Shown: piece after piece, positions 52,574 to 61,127 of the stretch
Position numbering within the stretch: the first letter of the stretch is position 1
Layout of the letters: every line of letters starts with the position of its first letter
NCBI RefSeq assembly: GCF_002929555.1
Contig: NZ_PJJP01000035.1
Span: forward strand, 45,747 to 109,746
Direction: 5' to 3'
Source: Cryobacterium sp. N22
Lineage (GTDB): Bacteria > Actinomycetota > Actinomycetes > Actinomycetales > Microbacteriaceae
Length of the DNA stretch: 64,000 nt
Notes under the pieces: model-generated
Seen by the model: the letters and a program-made list of their open reading frames with translations, nothing else
Told to the model about the DNA's origin: nothing
The model's database searches: none
Position numbers and translations under genes: made by a program

Positions 52574-53074
52574 TCAGGCCGAACGACGGATGATGCGCGG
52601 CACCACAATCCAGAGCAGGGCGACCACGACGAGGATGAAGACCGCGAAAGCAATGCCCCATGCCCGGCCGAGCACCAGGTCGAAGATGAGCAACCCGATG
52701 CCGGCGACCGTGATGCCGACCCCGGCGAGAGTGGCCTGCACGAAATAGTCGGTGTACCGGATGATGCGGCCCTTCGCGTGCTTGCGGAACAGCACACGAT
52801 GCAGGCTCACCGGCGCCAGGCCCACCAGCGTCGTGAGAACCGAGGTGGCCACCAGGACCAGGTACATGTCGCGCTGAAACGCATCGAGGTCTTCGAACCG
52901 GGACTGGAAGACCGCGGCCAGCAGGAAGCCGGTGAGAATCTGGGTTCCTGTTTGGATAACCCTGAGCTCCTGGAGCAGCTCATTCCAGTTGCGGTCCAGG
53001 CGCTCATTCTGCGTTTCCCCGCGACCATCGGGGTCTGCGTCGGGTACGTCCGGAACTGGCGAGGCGTGAGACAT
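52574..53074 (-). CDS. DUF6328 family membrane protein
   Basis: This 166-residue inner-membrane protein has a cytoplasmic acidic N-terminus (DVPDADPDGRGETQNE) and an RNWNELLQELRVIQTGTQIL segment that is the family hallmark. Four hydrophobic helices follow, ending IVVPRIIRRSA. Its function is unknown. It is divergent from the GAF-ANTAR genes, 215 bp away. Confidence 0.85.
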   Translation of the reverse strand: MSHASPVPDVPDADPDGRGETQNERLDRNWNELLQELRVIQTGTQILTGFLLAAVFQSRFEDLDAFQRDMYLVLVATSVLTTLVGLAPVSLHRVLFRKHAKGRIIRYTDYFVQATLAGVGITVAGIGLLIFDLVLGRAWGIAFAVFILVVVALLWIVVPRIIRRSA

Positions 53075-53240
53075 GGGCTGTACCTTCCGTGAGGAGAGCC
53101 GGCAGCATCGGCCACTGCGGGTCGGGACTCACGAGAGTACCGCCGGGCATCCGCTGCCGCAGCCGATCAGACTGGTCGACCGGTGCCAGACAGGACTAAC
53201 GTTGAGTTAGGTATTGGACTCGTTTCGATGACACGTGCCC

Positions 53241-53266
53241 TTTGACAGTGACTTTTTGACAGTGAC
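53241..53266 (+). promoter_or_regulatory. duplicated TTTGACAGTGAC upstream of GAF-ANTAR pair
   Basis: TTTGACAGTGAC occurs at 53241-53252 and again at 53255-53266, a 14-bp period. Each contains TTGACA, the classical -35 hexamer. It lies 24-49 bp before the first start codon, so it may mark a promoter or a regulator site. Confidence 0.5.
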
Positions 53267-53289
53267 GATGGACACGGCTGGCGGTGCTG

Positions 53290-53955
53290 ATGAGTGAAGT
53301 CTCGGGGACACCCCGAATGACGGGTGGGCAGCTGGCCTCCCCGTTCCTGGAGCTACTGCCGATCACGGGTGCGGCCATCTCGGTGATGGATCAGGACCGC
53401 CGGGCCTCGTTGATTCACGCCACCGACGCCACGGCCGCCCGGCTGGAGGAAATGCAATTCGATCTGGGTGAAGGCCCACAGTTCGATGCATTTCGGACCG
53501 CGTCGCTCGTATCGGTTCCCGACCTCGCGCTGACCGACCAGTGGCCGGCATTCCTGCGGAGCGCTGCCGAGCTGACCGTGGGCGCCATCTTCACCTTTCC
53601 CCTCATGCTGGGAGCGGCCTGCACCGGAACGGTCACCTGTTACCGCACCAGCCCCGGAGCCCTCGATGACCAGGCCGCCACCCTCGGCGCATCCCTGTGC
53701 CGCGCCATCGCCGGGCCCGCCTTTCGCCGCGCGATCGTCCTCGCCGAGCACGAATCGTCCGACGATGAGGCACCGATTGAATCCCGGCGGGAGATCCACC
53801 AGGCGACCGGGATGGTTCTCGGCCAGCTGGATATCAGCGCAACAGATGCTTTCTCACGAATCCGGGCCTACGCTTTTTCTAGCGGATACACCGTCCAAGA
53901 GATTGCCCACGCCGTCGTCAGCCGGCGCCTCAATTTCGCAGAGCTCCCAGAGTAG
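53290..53955 (+). CDS. GAF-ANTAR domain protein
   Basis: This 221-residue cytoplasmic protein has an N-terminal GAF domain (GAAISVMDQDRRASLIHATD, then EGPQFDAFRTASLVSVPDL) and a C-terminal ANTAR domain (HQATGMVLGQLDISATDAF, then RIRAYAFSS and IAHAVVSRRL). ANTAR domains bind tandem RNA hairpins and allow antitermination. The start is taken at the ATG 53290; the GTG at 53284 is possible. A second gene of the same architecture follows after 6 bp, so the two are co-expressed and may form a heterodimer. Confidence 0.88.
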   Translation: MSEVSGTPRMTGGQLASPFLELLPITGAAISVMDQDRRASLIHATDATAARLEEMQFDLGEGPQFDAFRTASLVSVPDLALTDQWPAFLRSAAELTVGAIFTFPLMLGAACTGTVTCYRTSPGALDDQAATLGASLCRAIAGPAFRRAIVLAEHESSDDEAPIESRREIHQATGMVLGQLDISATDAFSRIRAYAFSSGYTVQEIAHAVVSRRLNFAELPE

Positions 53956-53961
53956 GTAGAC

Positions 53962-54717
53962 ATGCACGACACAGACCACGCGGCTGACAACACCCGTGAA
54001 GAAAGAATCAACGACGCTTTTGTGCGCGTAGCCGGCACACTGGTCGCCGACTACGACGTCGTCGATCTGCTGTCCACCCTCGTGTACACCTGCACCCAGC
54101 TTCTCGACGTGCAGGCGGGCGGCATCCTCCTGGCCGACGGCACGGGAAGGCTCGAACTGGTGGCCTCGACCAGCGAAGAGGCTGAAATCGTCGAGGTCAT
54201 GATCGTCGCCGCCGGCGCCGGCCCCTGCATCGACTGCTACAAGACCGGTGCCGTGGTGAGCGTTCCCGACATCGACACCGACCCCCGCGACTGGCCGCGG
54301 TTCCGCCGCACAGCCCTTGACCAGGGCTTCCGCGCGGCCCACGCCACCCCGCTCCGGCTGCACGGCGAGGTCATCGGCGCGATGAACCTGCTCAGCACGG
54401 TGGCCGGTGCCCTCAGCGACCGCGACGCCCAGCTCGCCCAGGCCCTGGCGGATGTCGCGACAGTCGGCATCCTGCACGAGCGCAGTTTCCGCCAGCCCGA
54501 GATCGTGGCCGCCCAGCTCCACCTCGCGCTGGACACCCGGATTCTCGTCGAGCAGGCCAAGGGTGTTCTCGCCCAGGTGCGTTCCTGCACTATGAGCGAG
54601 GCCTTCGACGCCCTCCGCGACTACGCCCGCGCACACGAGGTCACCCTGCGAGCGGCGGCCGAGGGCGTGGTCAACCGCAGCATCTCCGCCGAGGCGCTGG
54701 TGGGCCAGGCCCGCTAG
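53962..54717 (+). CDS. GAF-ANTAR domain protein
   Basis: This 251-residue paralogue of the preceding gene has a GAF domain (STLVYTCTQLLDVQAGGILL, then GPCIDCYKTGAVVSVPDIDT, about 36-115) and an ANTAR domain (TRILVEQAKGVLAQVRSCTM, then AFDALRDYARAHEVTLRAAAE). A CIDCYKTG cysteine pair might sense redox or bind a ligand. The start has GTAGGTAGAC before ATG. The pair probably integrates a signal and controls antitermination at an unknown target. Confidence 0.9.
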   Translation: MHDTDHAADNTREERINDAFVRVAGTLVADYDVVDLLSTLVYTCTQLLDVQAGGILLADGTGRLELVASTSEEAEIVEVMIVAAGAGPCIDCYKTGAVVSVPDIDTDPRDWPRFRRTALDQGFRAAHATPLRLHGEVIGAMNLLSTVAGALSDRDAQLAQALADVATVGILHERSFRQPEIVAAQLHLALDTRILVEQAKGVLAQVRSCTMSEAFDALRDYARAHEVTLRAAAEGVVNRSISAEALVGQAR

Positions 54718-54758
54718 CTGCCTCTGCGGCGGGTCGCTAGGTGTGGCAAGATGCGGCC

Positions 54759-55703
54759 GTGACCACTCAACCCGAGCGCCGGATGCTCCTCGACACCGCC
54801 TCCCTGTATTTTCGCGCGTTCTACGGCGTGCCGGACTCGGTGCGCGCGCCCACCGGGGAGCCGGTGAACGCCGTGCGTGGGCTGCTCGACATGATCGCCC
54901 GGCTCGCCACCGAGTTCCAGCCCACCGAGATCGTGGCCTGCTGGGACGACGACTGGCGGCCGCAGTGGCGGGTGGACCTGATCCCCACCTACAAGACCCA
55001 CCGGGTCGCCGCCGAGCCCCCGACGGATGCCGACCCCGCGATCGAGGTCGTGCCCGACCTGCTCACCCCGCAGGTACCGATCATCCGCGAGGCGCTCACC
55101 GCGCTCGGCATCCCGATCATCGGCGCCGCCCACCACGAGGCCGACGACGTGATCGGCACCCTCGCCTCCCAGGCGTCTATCCCAGTGGACGTCATCACCG
55201 GCGACCGGGATCTCTTCCAGCTCGTCGACGACTCCCGTGATGTGCGGGTCATCTACACCGGCCGCGGCATGGCCCGGCTGGAGCTGCTGACCGATGCGAC
55301 GCTGACGGCCAAGACCGGTGTCACCCCGGTGCAGTACGCCGACTTCGCCGCGATGCGCGGCGACGCCTCCGACGGCCTGCCCGGCGTGGCCGGGGTGGGC
55401 GAGAAGACCGCGGCCACGCTGCTGGCCGAGTACGGCGACCTCGATGGGATCGTGGCGGCGGCGGCAGACCCCGAGGTGAAACTGGGCGCGGCCGTGCGCG
55501 CGAAGATCCTCGCCGCCGCGGACTACCTCACGGTGGCACCCGCCGTGGTGAACGTCGTGCGCGACCTTGCGCTGCCGGACTTTGACGCCCGCATCCGCCC
55601 GAGTACGCCCGAGCAGGTTGCCGAGCTGGAGCGGTTGTCAAACAGGTGGGGGCTCAGTTCGTCGATGCAGCGCGCTCGAGACGCCCTCGCAGCGTTGGCC
55701 TGA
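54759..55703 (+). CDS. 5'-3' exonuclease-fold (FEN/PIN-like) protein
   Basis: This 314-residue nuclease resembles the N-terminal exonuclease domain of DNA polymerase I: RMLLDTASLYFRAFYG (first metal Asp), CWDDDWRPQWRVDLIPTYKT, AHHEADDVIGTLA, ITGDRDLFQLVDD near 135-147 and the H3TH motif SDGLPGVAGVGEKTA. It should cut 5' flaps or RNA primers in repair or replication. The GTG at 54759 is favoured; the alternative at 54741 adds an unsupported stretch. It follows the GAF-ANTAR pair by about 40 bp. Confidence 0.92.
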   Translation: MTTQPERRMLLDTASLYFRAFYGVPDSVRAPTGEPVNAVRGLLDMIARLATEFQPTEIVACWDDDWRPQWRVDLIPTYKTHRVAAEPPTDADPAIEVVPDLLTPQVPIIREALTALGIPIIGAAHHEADDVIGTLASQASIPVDVITGDRDLFQLVDDSRDVRVIYTGRGMARLELLTDATLTAKTGVTPVQYADFAAMRGDASDGLPGVAGVGEKTAATLLAEYGDLDGIVAAAADPEVKLGAAVRAKILAAADYLTVAPAVVNVVRDLALPDFDARIRPSTPEQVAELERLSNRWGLSSSMQRARDALAALA

Positions 55704-55725
55704 GCCGCGTTGATCTGAGCCGGAT

Positions 55726-56706
55726 CTAGCTCGATCCGGCGATGCGCAACACGACGCTGCCCCGCTTGTGGCCGGCGTCGACGAACCGGTGCGCGGCCAC
55801 GATCTCGGCGAGGTCGTAACTGCGGTCGATGACCGGCCGCAGGCCGCCCTGCTCCGCGAGGCCCACGAGAAACTGCAGGTCTTCCGCCCGGTAGTCGACG
55901 CCGCTGGCGCTGACGAGCTTTCCGCTCTTGCGAGTGCGGGATTTCGCGCGCAGGAGACCGTTGAGATCGGTGATGACCGCCAACAGCGCTCCGCCGGGGG
56001 TGATCAGCCGCTGCACCCTGTCGAAGGACGCGTTGCCGACGCAGTCCACGATCACGTCGTAGGTGTCGGGCTGGGTCGTGAAGTCCGAGCTGGCGTAGTC
56101 GATCACCGTGTCGGCGCCGAGGCCCGTGACCAGGCCGGTGTTCCGGGCCGCGCAGACCGCGGTCACGTGCGCGCCGAGGTTCTTGGCCAGTTGCACCGCC
56201 GCGGTGCCGACCGCTCCGGAGGCCCCGTTGACCAGCACCCGCGTGCCTGGATGGATGTCGGTGCGATTCAGGAACGCCCGTGCGGTGATGCCGCCGAAGA
56301 CGAGGGCGACGGACTCGTCGAAACTCAGATTGGCCGGCTTGGCCGTGATCGGTCCGTCCTGCCCGATCCGGGCGTACTCGGCGTGGCCGCCGAACTTCGC
56401 GCCGAGCATGACGATGACCTCGTCGCCGGGGGTGAACCTGGTGACCTTCTCCCCCACGGCTTCGACAACCCCGGCGGCGTCCATGCCGAGCACCCGCCGG
56501 CGGGGCCGGAAGAACCCCAGCCCGACCCCGGCCAGCAGGCCGAGCCCCTTCGGCACGTCACGGGAGCGGGCCCGGTAGTCCGCGGCGCTCACCGTGCTGG
56601 CGAGCACCCGGATGAGAACCTCCTCCGGACCGGGCTTCGGGGTAGGGATCTCCTCGACCGAGACCACGTCGGCGGAGCCGAACCGCCGGTACACCGCGGC
56701 CCTCAT
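55726..56706 (-). CDS. NAD(P)-dependent zinc-less alcohol dehydrogenase
   Basis: This 326-residue medium-chain dehydrogenase starts MRAAVYRRFGSADVVSVEEI and has PRRRVLGMDAAGVVEAVG, LVNGASGAVGTAAVQLAKNL near 152-171 (nucleotide site) and a zinc-free catalytic region, which makes it quinone-oxidoreductase-like. The ATG overlaps the stop of the DUF4386 gene (ATGA). A TetR-controlled operon of DUF4386 plus dehydrogenase is therefore likely. Substrate unknown. Confidence 0.9.
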   Translation of the reverse strand: MRAAVYRRFGSADVVSVEEIPTPKPGPEEVLIRVLASTVSAADYRARSRDVPKGLGLLAGVGLGFFRPRRRVLGMDAAGVVEAVGEKVTRFTPGDEVIVMLGAKFGGHAEYARIGQDGPITAKPANLSFDESVALVFGGITARAFLNRTDIHPGTRVLVNGASGAVGTAAVQLAKNLGAHVTAVCAARNTGLVTGLGADTVIDYASSDFTTQPDTYDVIVDCVGNASFDRVQRLITPGGALLAVITDLNGLLRAKSRTRKSGKLVSASGVDYRAEDLQFLVGLAEQGGLRPVIDRSYDLAEIVAAHRFVDAGHKRGSVVLRIAGSS

Positions 56707-57425
56707 GGGGTCACCTCCGCCCGGTCTGCGCCGACACGACGCTGCGCCATCCGCTCGAGCGCGGCGGTATTGAAGCCCTTGAGGATGAGCCACAGCGCGA
56801 GCGACACCTCCCAGGCGAATACGGGCAGAGCCACGAGCAGCCCGATCGGGGAGAACTGGCCGTACAGGCCGAAGATCACCAGCACGGTCGAGAGGGTGAT
56901 GATCGCCCCGCCCACCAGCCCGAGAATCGCGATGACGCGAGGCACCAGGCGGGAGGAGTACATCAGCGACGCCAGCAGGATCGAGCCGATGCCGAGCGCG
57001 AAGCCGGGGCCGAACAGCAGGGTGCCGTCCTGCAGGGCCAGCAACCCGGCCGCGACGGCCTCGAGCGCGCCGCCGTCCCCGGTGGAAGGCTGCTGCTGCC
57101 GCAGCATCACCACCGTGAGCAGGCTGATAGTGCCGACCAGGATGATCGCCGCTTCGAGGATGCGGGCGGCAACGTACGCCAGGGCCAGCGCCGGGCTGTG
57201 GCGACGGAGAACCGGATAGAGGACCACCGCGGTGCCGACCACGGCGATCACGAGAACGACCTCGAACAATACGCCGACGGCCACCTGCGAGTCGCGTCCG
57301 GTGCCGAGGACGTAGCCGGGCGTGTTGAGCACCGGGGCATAGAGAAGTCGGCCCACGATCGCGCCGATTTCGGTGAGCAGAAAGAAGACGCCGGCGAGAA
57401 TCGCGGTTCGGCGGGTGGGAGTCAT
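56703..57425 (-). CDS. DUF4386 family membrane protein
   Basis: This 240-residue membrane protein has about six hydrophobic segments and the DUF4386 pattern: RTAILAGVFFLLTEIGAIVG at the start, then YVAARILEAAIILVGTISLL and GPGFALGIGSILLASLMYSS. It starts at the ATG at 57425, eight bases after GAAGGAG. It heads an operon with the dehydrogenase and lies just downstream (in its own direction) of the two TetR operators, so it should be de-repressed with the dehydrogenase. Confidence 0.9.
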   Translation of the reverse strand: MTPTRRTAILAGVFFLLTEIGAIVGRLLYAPVLNTPGYVLGTGRDSQVAVGVLFEVVLVIAVVGTAVVLYPVLRRHSPALALAYVAARILEAAIILVGTISLLTVVMLRQQQPSTGDGGALEAVAAGLLALQDGTLLFGPGFALGIGSILLASLMYSSRLVPRVIAILGLVGGAIITLSTVLVIFGLYGQFSPIGLLVALPVFAWEVSLALWLILKGFNTAALERMAQRRVGADRAEVTP

Positions 57426-57448
57426 GAGAGCTCCTTCGAGGGGTGAAG

Positions 57449-57498
57449 GTGTACAACGTACACTCGGATGCCCCGACTCTAAGGTGTACGCTGTACTC
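57449..57498. promoter_or_regulatory. two TetR operators between DUF4386 operon and tetR
   Basis: GTGTAC, AAC, GTACAC (57449-57463) is a perfect palindrome; GTGTAC, GCT, GTACTC (57484-57498) matches but for one base. Centres are 35 bp apart. Both lie in the divergent intergenic region and should bind the adjacent TetR. Confidence 0.78.
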
Positions 57499-57539
57499 CT
57501 GTCAATGGGCAGGGCCGGTCTCGTTGCGAAGGAGCTCAC

Positions 57540-58253
57540 ATGGCTCAAGTTCTGGTGGCACCGCGGGTGCGCCTCAACCGTGATCGTGTGCTGCAGGCAG
57601 CCGTCGGACTGGCCGATCAGGTCGGTATCGAGGCGCTGAGCATGCGCCGGCTCGCCGAGGAGCTCGGGGTCGTGCCGATGGCGCTGTACAAGCACGTCGC
57701 GAACAAGGACGAACTGCTTGACGGGATGGTCGAGGTGATCGTCGCCGAGATTGACCCGCCGGCCCGGGATGCCGAGTGGAAGACGGCGGTGCGCCTGCGG
57801 GTGCTTTCGGCCCGCCAGATGCTCCTGCGGCATCCGTGGGCCCGGTCGGTGCTCGAGTCGCGCACCACGCACACCCCGGCCGTGCTGGACTACCTGGAAT
57901 CGACGATCGGGATATTCCTGGCCGGCGGGTTCTCGGCGGACCTCACCCACCACGTGATGCACGCCCTGGGCAGCCGCATGTGGGGGTTCACCCAGGAGCT
58001 CTTCGACGCATCCGCCGACCCGGCCCGGCCGCCCGCCGACCCCGCCGTGCAGGCCGCCCAGATGCAGGCGATGGCGGAACGGTATCCCCAAATCCTGCAG
58101 ATCAGCAGCGCGGCCGCGCACGACGATTCGGTCGTGGCGCACGGCTGCGACGACAGGTTCGAGTTCGAGTTCGCACTCGACCTGCTCCTGGACGGCTTCG
58201 AGCGGCTGCGGGCCGCCGACTGGTCCTCCAGCTCGGCCACCCGCACCGCGTAG
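57540..58253 (+). CDS. TetR-family transcriptional regulator
   Basis: This 237-residue regulator has an HTH at about 35-56 (MRRLAEELGVVPMALYKHVA) and a TetR_C_1-like C-terminal domain containing HPWARSVLESR and a helix-rich end. It is the classic tetracycline-repressor-like subtype. GAAGGAG precedes the ATG. It is divergent from the DUF4386-dehydrogenase operon and flanked by its probable operators. Confidence 0.92.
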   Translation: MAQVLVAPRVRLNRDRVLQAAVGLADQVGIEALSMRRLAEELGVVPMALYKHVANKDELLDGMVEVIVAEIDPPARDAEWKTAVRLRVLSARQMLLRHPWARSVLESRTTHTPAVLDYLESTIGIFLAGGFSADLTHHVMHALGSRMWGFTQELFDASADPARPPADPAVQAAQMQAMAERYPQILQISSAAAHDDSVVAHGCDDRFEFEFALDLLLDGFERLRAADWSSSSATRTA

Positions 58254-58267
58254 CCCGGACGGTTGCG

Positions 58268-59617
58268 TCAGGCGAAGCCGAAGACCAGCGGGAAGACCGC
58301 GACCACGACGAGCGCCCAGACCCCGTAGACCGGCAGGTATCGGGTCTGCCAGCGCTCGAGCACCGTGAACGGCCGGCGCCCGCGCAGGAACCCGATGGTG
58401 AGCCAGGCCGCGCGCACCAGGTGCACGAGCAGCAGCAGGTTGAGGCCGAGTGCGGCGATCTTATTGGGGCTGAAGCCGAATTCGGTGATGCGCGTGAGCA
58501 TCGCGGTGAGCATCACGGCGTCGACCGCGAGGGCCACGACCACCAGCACCAGCTGGAGCACATCGAAGACGCCGGGCCGGGCGAGAGAATCGCGGGCGGA
58601 GATCGAGTAGAGCAGCAGGCTGAGCACGAGCACCAGGATGGCGTTCATCAGGATGAGCAGGTCGCGGTCGACGGTGCCCAAGCCGCCGGCGGTGGCCAGT
58701 ACCGCGAGCACGGCCAGGAGCATGATGATCGTCAGCGGGGTGAACACCCGGGTGAGCACCGGGGCGATGTTCTCCACCACGTTCTGTTTGGCCTCGACCA
58801 ACCAGGCGGCCACGACGAGGGCGCCGGGCACGGTGAGCGGCAGGATCCACCCGGTCAGCACCGGGTCGGGGTCCACGCCCACGGCGGACAGCACCGCGAC
58901 GGTGAGCCCGATGAGCACAGCTCCGCCGAGGGCAAGCAGCGTGTAATAGATCGCCAGTTCGCCGGTGAACCGCACGAAGTCCATCCGTCGGGCGTCGGAG
59001 CGCCAGCGGCCGCCGACGTAGGCGATGCCGACCAGCATCCAGAGCAGCACCGGGGCGTGCAGCGCGGCGAGCAGCTCGGTGGAGCCGCCGGCGGCGAACG
59101 GGTAGACGTTGAGCAGCACCGCGAGGGCGGCGAAGGAGGCGACGAGGGTTGCCGCCACGGGCACGGTGAGTCGGCGTTTCCAGCCGAAGTAGGCGGCCAG
59201 GAACGGGAAGACCAGCAGGCCGAGGTTGCGGGCCAGGCCGGTGCCGTCATCGGACCAGGTGAGGCCGGCCTTGACGGCCAGGCCCGCGCCGAGGGCGAAG
59301 CCGATCACCACGGCAAGTTCCCGCCAGGCCGGCGCGCGGCTATCGTCGGCGGCGTCGGGCAGGAGCACGAGCTGCTTCCAGAGCCGATCGGAGTGCTCGC
59401 GGGCGAATTCGCGGGAGACGGCGTCGAGGTTGCCCAGCCGTTTGATCGCCACGAGGAAGGCCTCGTCGTGGTCGAGCCCGGTGGCCAGCAGGTCTTCGAT
59501 CTGCTCGCGGAGGTGATCTTCCAGCTCCTCCACGTCGGCGGTGGCGATGGCCTGGCGCCGTTGCACGTAGCCGCGCCACCGGTCGATCTGGGCTTCGAGG
59601 TCGGCGTCGAGTTCCAT
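58268..59617 (-). CDS. permease-prefix/HAAS domain membrane protein
   Basis: This 449-residue protein has an N-terminal soluble permease-prefix (HAAS-like) domain (about 1-80: LEAQIDRWRGYVQRRQ, then VEELEDHLREQIEDLLATGL and AIKRLGNLDAVSREFA). About ten to twelve membrane helices follow. Its ATG shares one base with the padR stop (TGATG), so the pair is coupled. Such PadR-HAAS pairs are thought to sense membrane or drug stress. It is expected to be regulated by the neighbouring PadR. Confidence 0.85.
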   Translation of the reverse strand: MELDADLEAQIDRWRGYVQRRQAIATADVEELEDHLREQIEDLLATGLDHDEAFLVAIKRLGNLDAVSREFAREHSDRLWKQLVLLPDAADDSRAPAWRELAVVIGFALGAGLAVKAGLTWSDDGTGLARNLGLLVFPFLAAYFGWKRRLTVPVAATLVASFAALAVLLNVYPFAAGGSTELLAALHAPVLLWMLVGIAYVGGRWRSDARRMDFVRFTGELAIYYTLLALGGAVLIGLTVAVLSAVGVDPDPVLTGWILPLTVPGALVVAAWLVEAKQNVVENIAPVLTRVFTPLTIIMLLAVLAVLATAGGLGTVDRDLLILMNAILVLVLSLLLYSISARDSLARPGVFDVLQLVLVVVALAVDAVMLTAMLTRITEFGFSPNKIAALGLNLLLLVHLVRAAWLTIGFLRGRRPFTVLERWQTRYLPVYGVWALVVVAVFPLVFGFA

Positions 59618-59979
59618 CAGGCCCACCCCTCCGTCACAACGGATGGCCGGGGCAGGTCCTGCCAGACCTGGCGGAGGGCATCCGACACCACGGTCCACTG
59701 CTCCTGCCGCTCGGCCAGCTGCTCCCGACCCAGGTCTGTGATGGCATAGTGCTTGCGTCGGCGGCCAGCGTCGGAGGTGCCCCAGAGCGAGGTCACGTAG
59801 CCGAGCCGTTCGAGCCGGTGCAGCAGCGGGTAAAGCATCCCGTCGGTCCACTGCATGCTGCCGCCGCTGAGCTCACCCACGCGCTTGAGGATGGCGTAGC
59901 CGTAGAGGTCGCCGTCCGTCAGGATCCCCAGCACCAGCGGGGTGGCCGCGGCGGCGACCAGATCTTTCTCGATGCGCAT
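59617..59979 (-). CDS. PadR-family transcriptional regulator
   Basis: This 120-residue winged-helix regulator has LGILTDGDLYGYAILKRVGE near 17-36, WTDGMLYPLLHRLERLGYV and AGRRRKHYAIT, all PadR hallmarks. The ATG has TAGGAGG seven bases upstream. The long palindrome at 59990-60032 lies just before that, so the gene is probably autoregulated together with the downstream membrane protein. Confidence 0.92.
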   Translation of the reverse strand: MRIEKDLVAAAATPLVLGILTDGDLYGYAILKRVGELSGGSMQWTDGMLYPLLHRLERLGYVTSLWGTSDAGRRRKHYAITDLGREQLAERQEQWTVVSDALRQVWQDLPRPSVVTEGWA

Positions 59980-59989
59980 GGCGCCTCCT

Positions 59990-60032
59990 ATACCTAGAGC
60001 TGCAATGCATGAACCCTAGCAGCTCTAGGTAT
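59990..60032. promoter_or_regulatory. 14-bp inverted repeat, PadR operator
   Basis: ATACCTAGAGCTGC (59990-60003) and GCAGCTCTAGGTAT (60019-60032) are perfect complements separated by 15 bp. It starts 10 bp upstream of the padR start codon, so a bound dimer would block transcription or initiation. Confidence 0.8.
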
Positions 60033-60066
60033 CGGAGCGGGAGCGACTTCCGCACGGCTCGGTGGA

Positions 60067-60624
60067 TCAGGCCGGCGTGGGCAGGCCCCACTGGCGCCGG
60101 AGGTAGCCGCCCACGAAGATGTTGGCGATCAGCGGCACCAGGAGGAAGACCGCCAGTCCCAGAGGCCACAGATCGGTGCCCCGCATGACGAGCAGCGCGG
60201 CCAGGGCAACGAGGGCGGCGGCGACGGATACGACCGCTGACGCGACGCGAACCTGCGGAGCCCACAGTTTGCCCACGCCGATCATCACGAGCCCGGCAAT
60301 CCAGCCGACGATCGGCACAACGTACCATCCGGCCGTCAGAACGATGGCGGCGGCGGTGGGATACGCCTTGGACACCGGCGCCGGGTTGCCGGGCGCCGGG
60401 ATGCCCGGCGCCGGGGCTTCGGCCGCCGCATCCGCTGCGATGGCCCGAGGGTCTCCGAGTACTGCGATCCGGGCTCGGGATGCATCCTCGTCGAGGCCGT
60501 TCAGCTCGTCGGCGATGTCGGTGAGGATGTCAGCACGCAGGGCGGCGGGCGCCGCCGCCAGGGCTGACTCGAGCTCATCCAGGTACCGACGGGACGAGGG
60601 GCTAAACGAACCGGTGCTGCTCAT
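60067..60624 (-). CDS. HAAS-domain membrane protein
   Basis: This 185-residue protein has a short N-terminal HAAS-type domain (YLDELESALAAAPAALRADI, then DIADELNGLDEDA and RIAVLGDPRAIAADAA, about 13-70), an Ala/Pro linker (APAPGIPAPGNPAPVS) and three or four membrane helices. Its ATG overlaps the padR stop (ATGA). It is a second, shorter PadR-HAAS pair directly after the first. Function unknown beyond the implied membrane sensing. Confidence 0.82.
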   Translation of the reverse strand: MSSTGSFSPSSRRYLDELESALAAAPAALRADILTDIADELNGLDEDASRARIAVLGDPRAIAADAAAEAPAPGIPAPGNPAPVSKAYPTAAAIVLTAGWYVVPIVGWIAGLVMIGVGKLWAPQVRVASAVVSVAAALVALAALLVMRGTDLWPLGLAVFLLVPLIANIFVGGYLRRQWGLPTPA

Positions 60625-61005
60625 GATTTGGTGCCTTTCGGTGGTGTTGTCGGCGACGTCGGCTGCGAGCTGGACGACGCGTCGACAGCGATGATGCTGC
60701 TGACCGCGTCGGAGAACGGTTGCCATTGCGCCCGGAACTGACCCAGCTGCTCCCGTCCGGCCGGCGTAAGGCTGTAGTACTTGCGGGGCCGGGCCGAATC
60801 GGATTCGTCGGCCTGCGCGATGATGAGGCCCTGATCCCGGAGGCGTCCGAGCAGGGGGTACAGGGTGCCGATGCTGCCGATCAGGCCCAGGGACACCAGC
60901 TGTTCCGAGATCTTCCAGCCATAGGTCGGCTCGCGTTGCAGAAGGCCCAGCACGCAGTATTCGACCACGCCCTTGCGGAGTTGCGTTCCCACGTCGTTTG
61001 CCATG
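60621..61005 (-). CDS. PadR-family transcriptional regulator
   Basis: This 127-residue PadR protein has VVEYCVLGLLQREPTYGWKI near 13-32, IGTLYPLLGRLRDQGLI and RKYYSLTPAGREQLG. The ATG at 61005 has no ribosome site and lies at the edge of the palindrome at 61005-61030. This suggests leaderless initiation or a start hidden in the operator. An upstream extension (61025) would translate that palindrome. A Ser/Thr/Pro-rich C-terminal tail follows the domain. Confidence 0.88.
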
Positions 61006-61030
61006 CACAACAGCATATGCTGCATTGCAC
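61005..61030. promoter_or_regulatory. palindrome overlapping second padR start
   Basis: CAGCATATGCTG (61012-61023) is a perfect palindrome, extended symmetrically by TGCA at 61005-61008 and 61027-61030. It differs entirely from the operator of the first padR, so the two PadR proteins probably recognise different sites. Confidence 0.75.
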
Positions 61031-61051
61031 GCTATTGCGACCTCCCCCCTC

Positions 61052-61112
61052 GCGAACTGTGAGTTAAGCCCCAGAATTTCGCGATTTTTGGGGCTTTTCT
61101 CACGGTTCGCGG
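61052..61112. repeat. dispersed inverted repeat, family B copy 2
   Basis: A 61-nt element: CGCGAACTGTGAG and CTCACGGTTCGCG at the ends, AAGCCCC and GGGGCTT inside. It is nearly identical to copy 3 at 62685-62745 and in the same orientation. The two enclose the marR gene and the oxidoreductase gene. Confidence 0.9.
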
Positions 61113-61127
61113 ATGCTTACGCTCACA

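Noticed and set aside
57776..59749. 657-codon plus-strand frame
   Set aside because: Gln/Glu/His/Gly-rich shadow of the tetR and HAAS membrane-protein genes.
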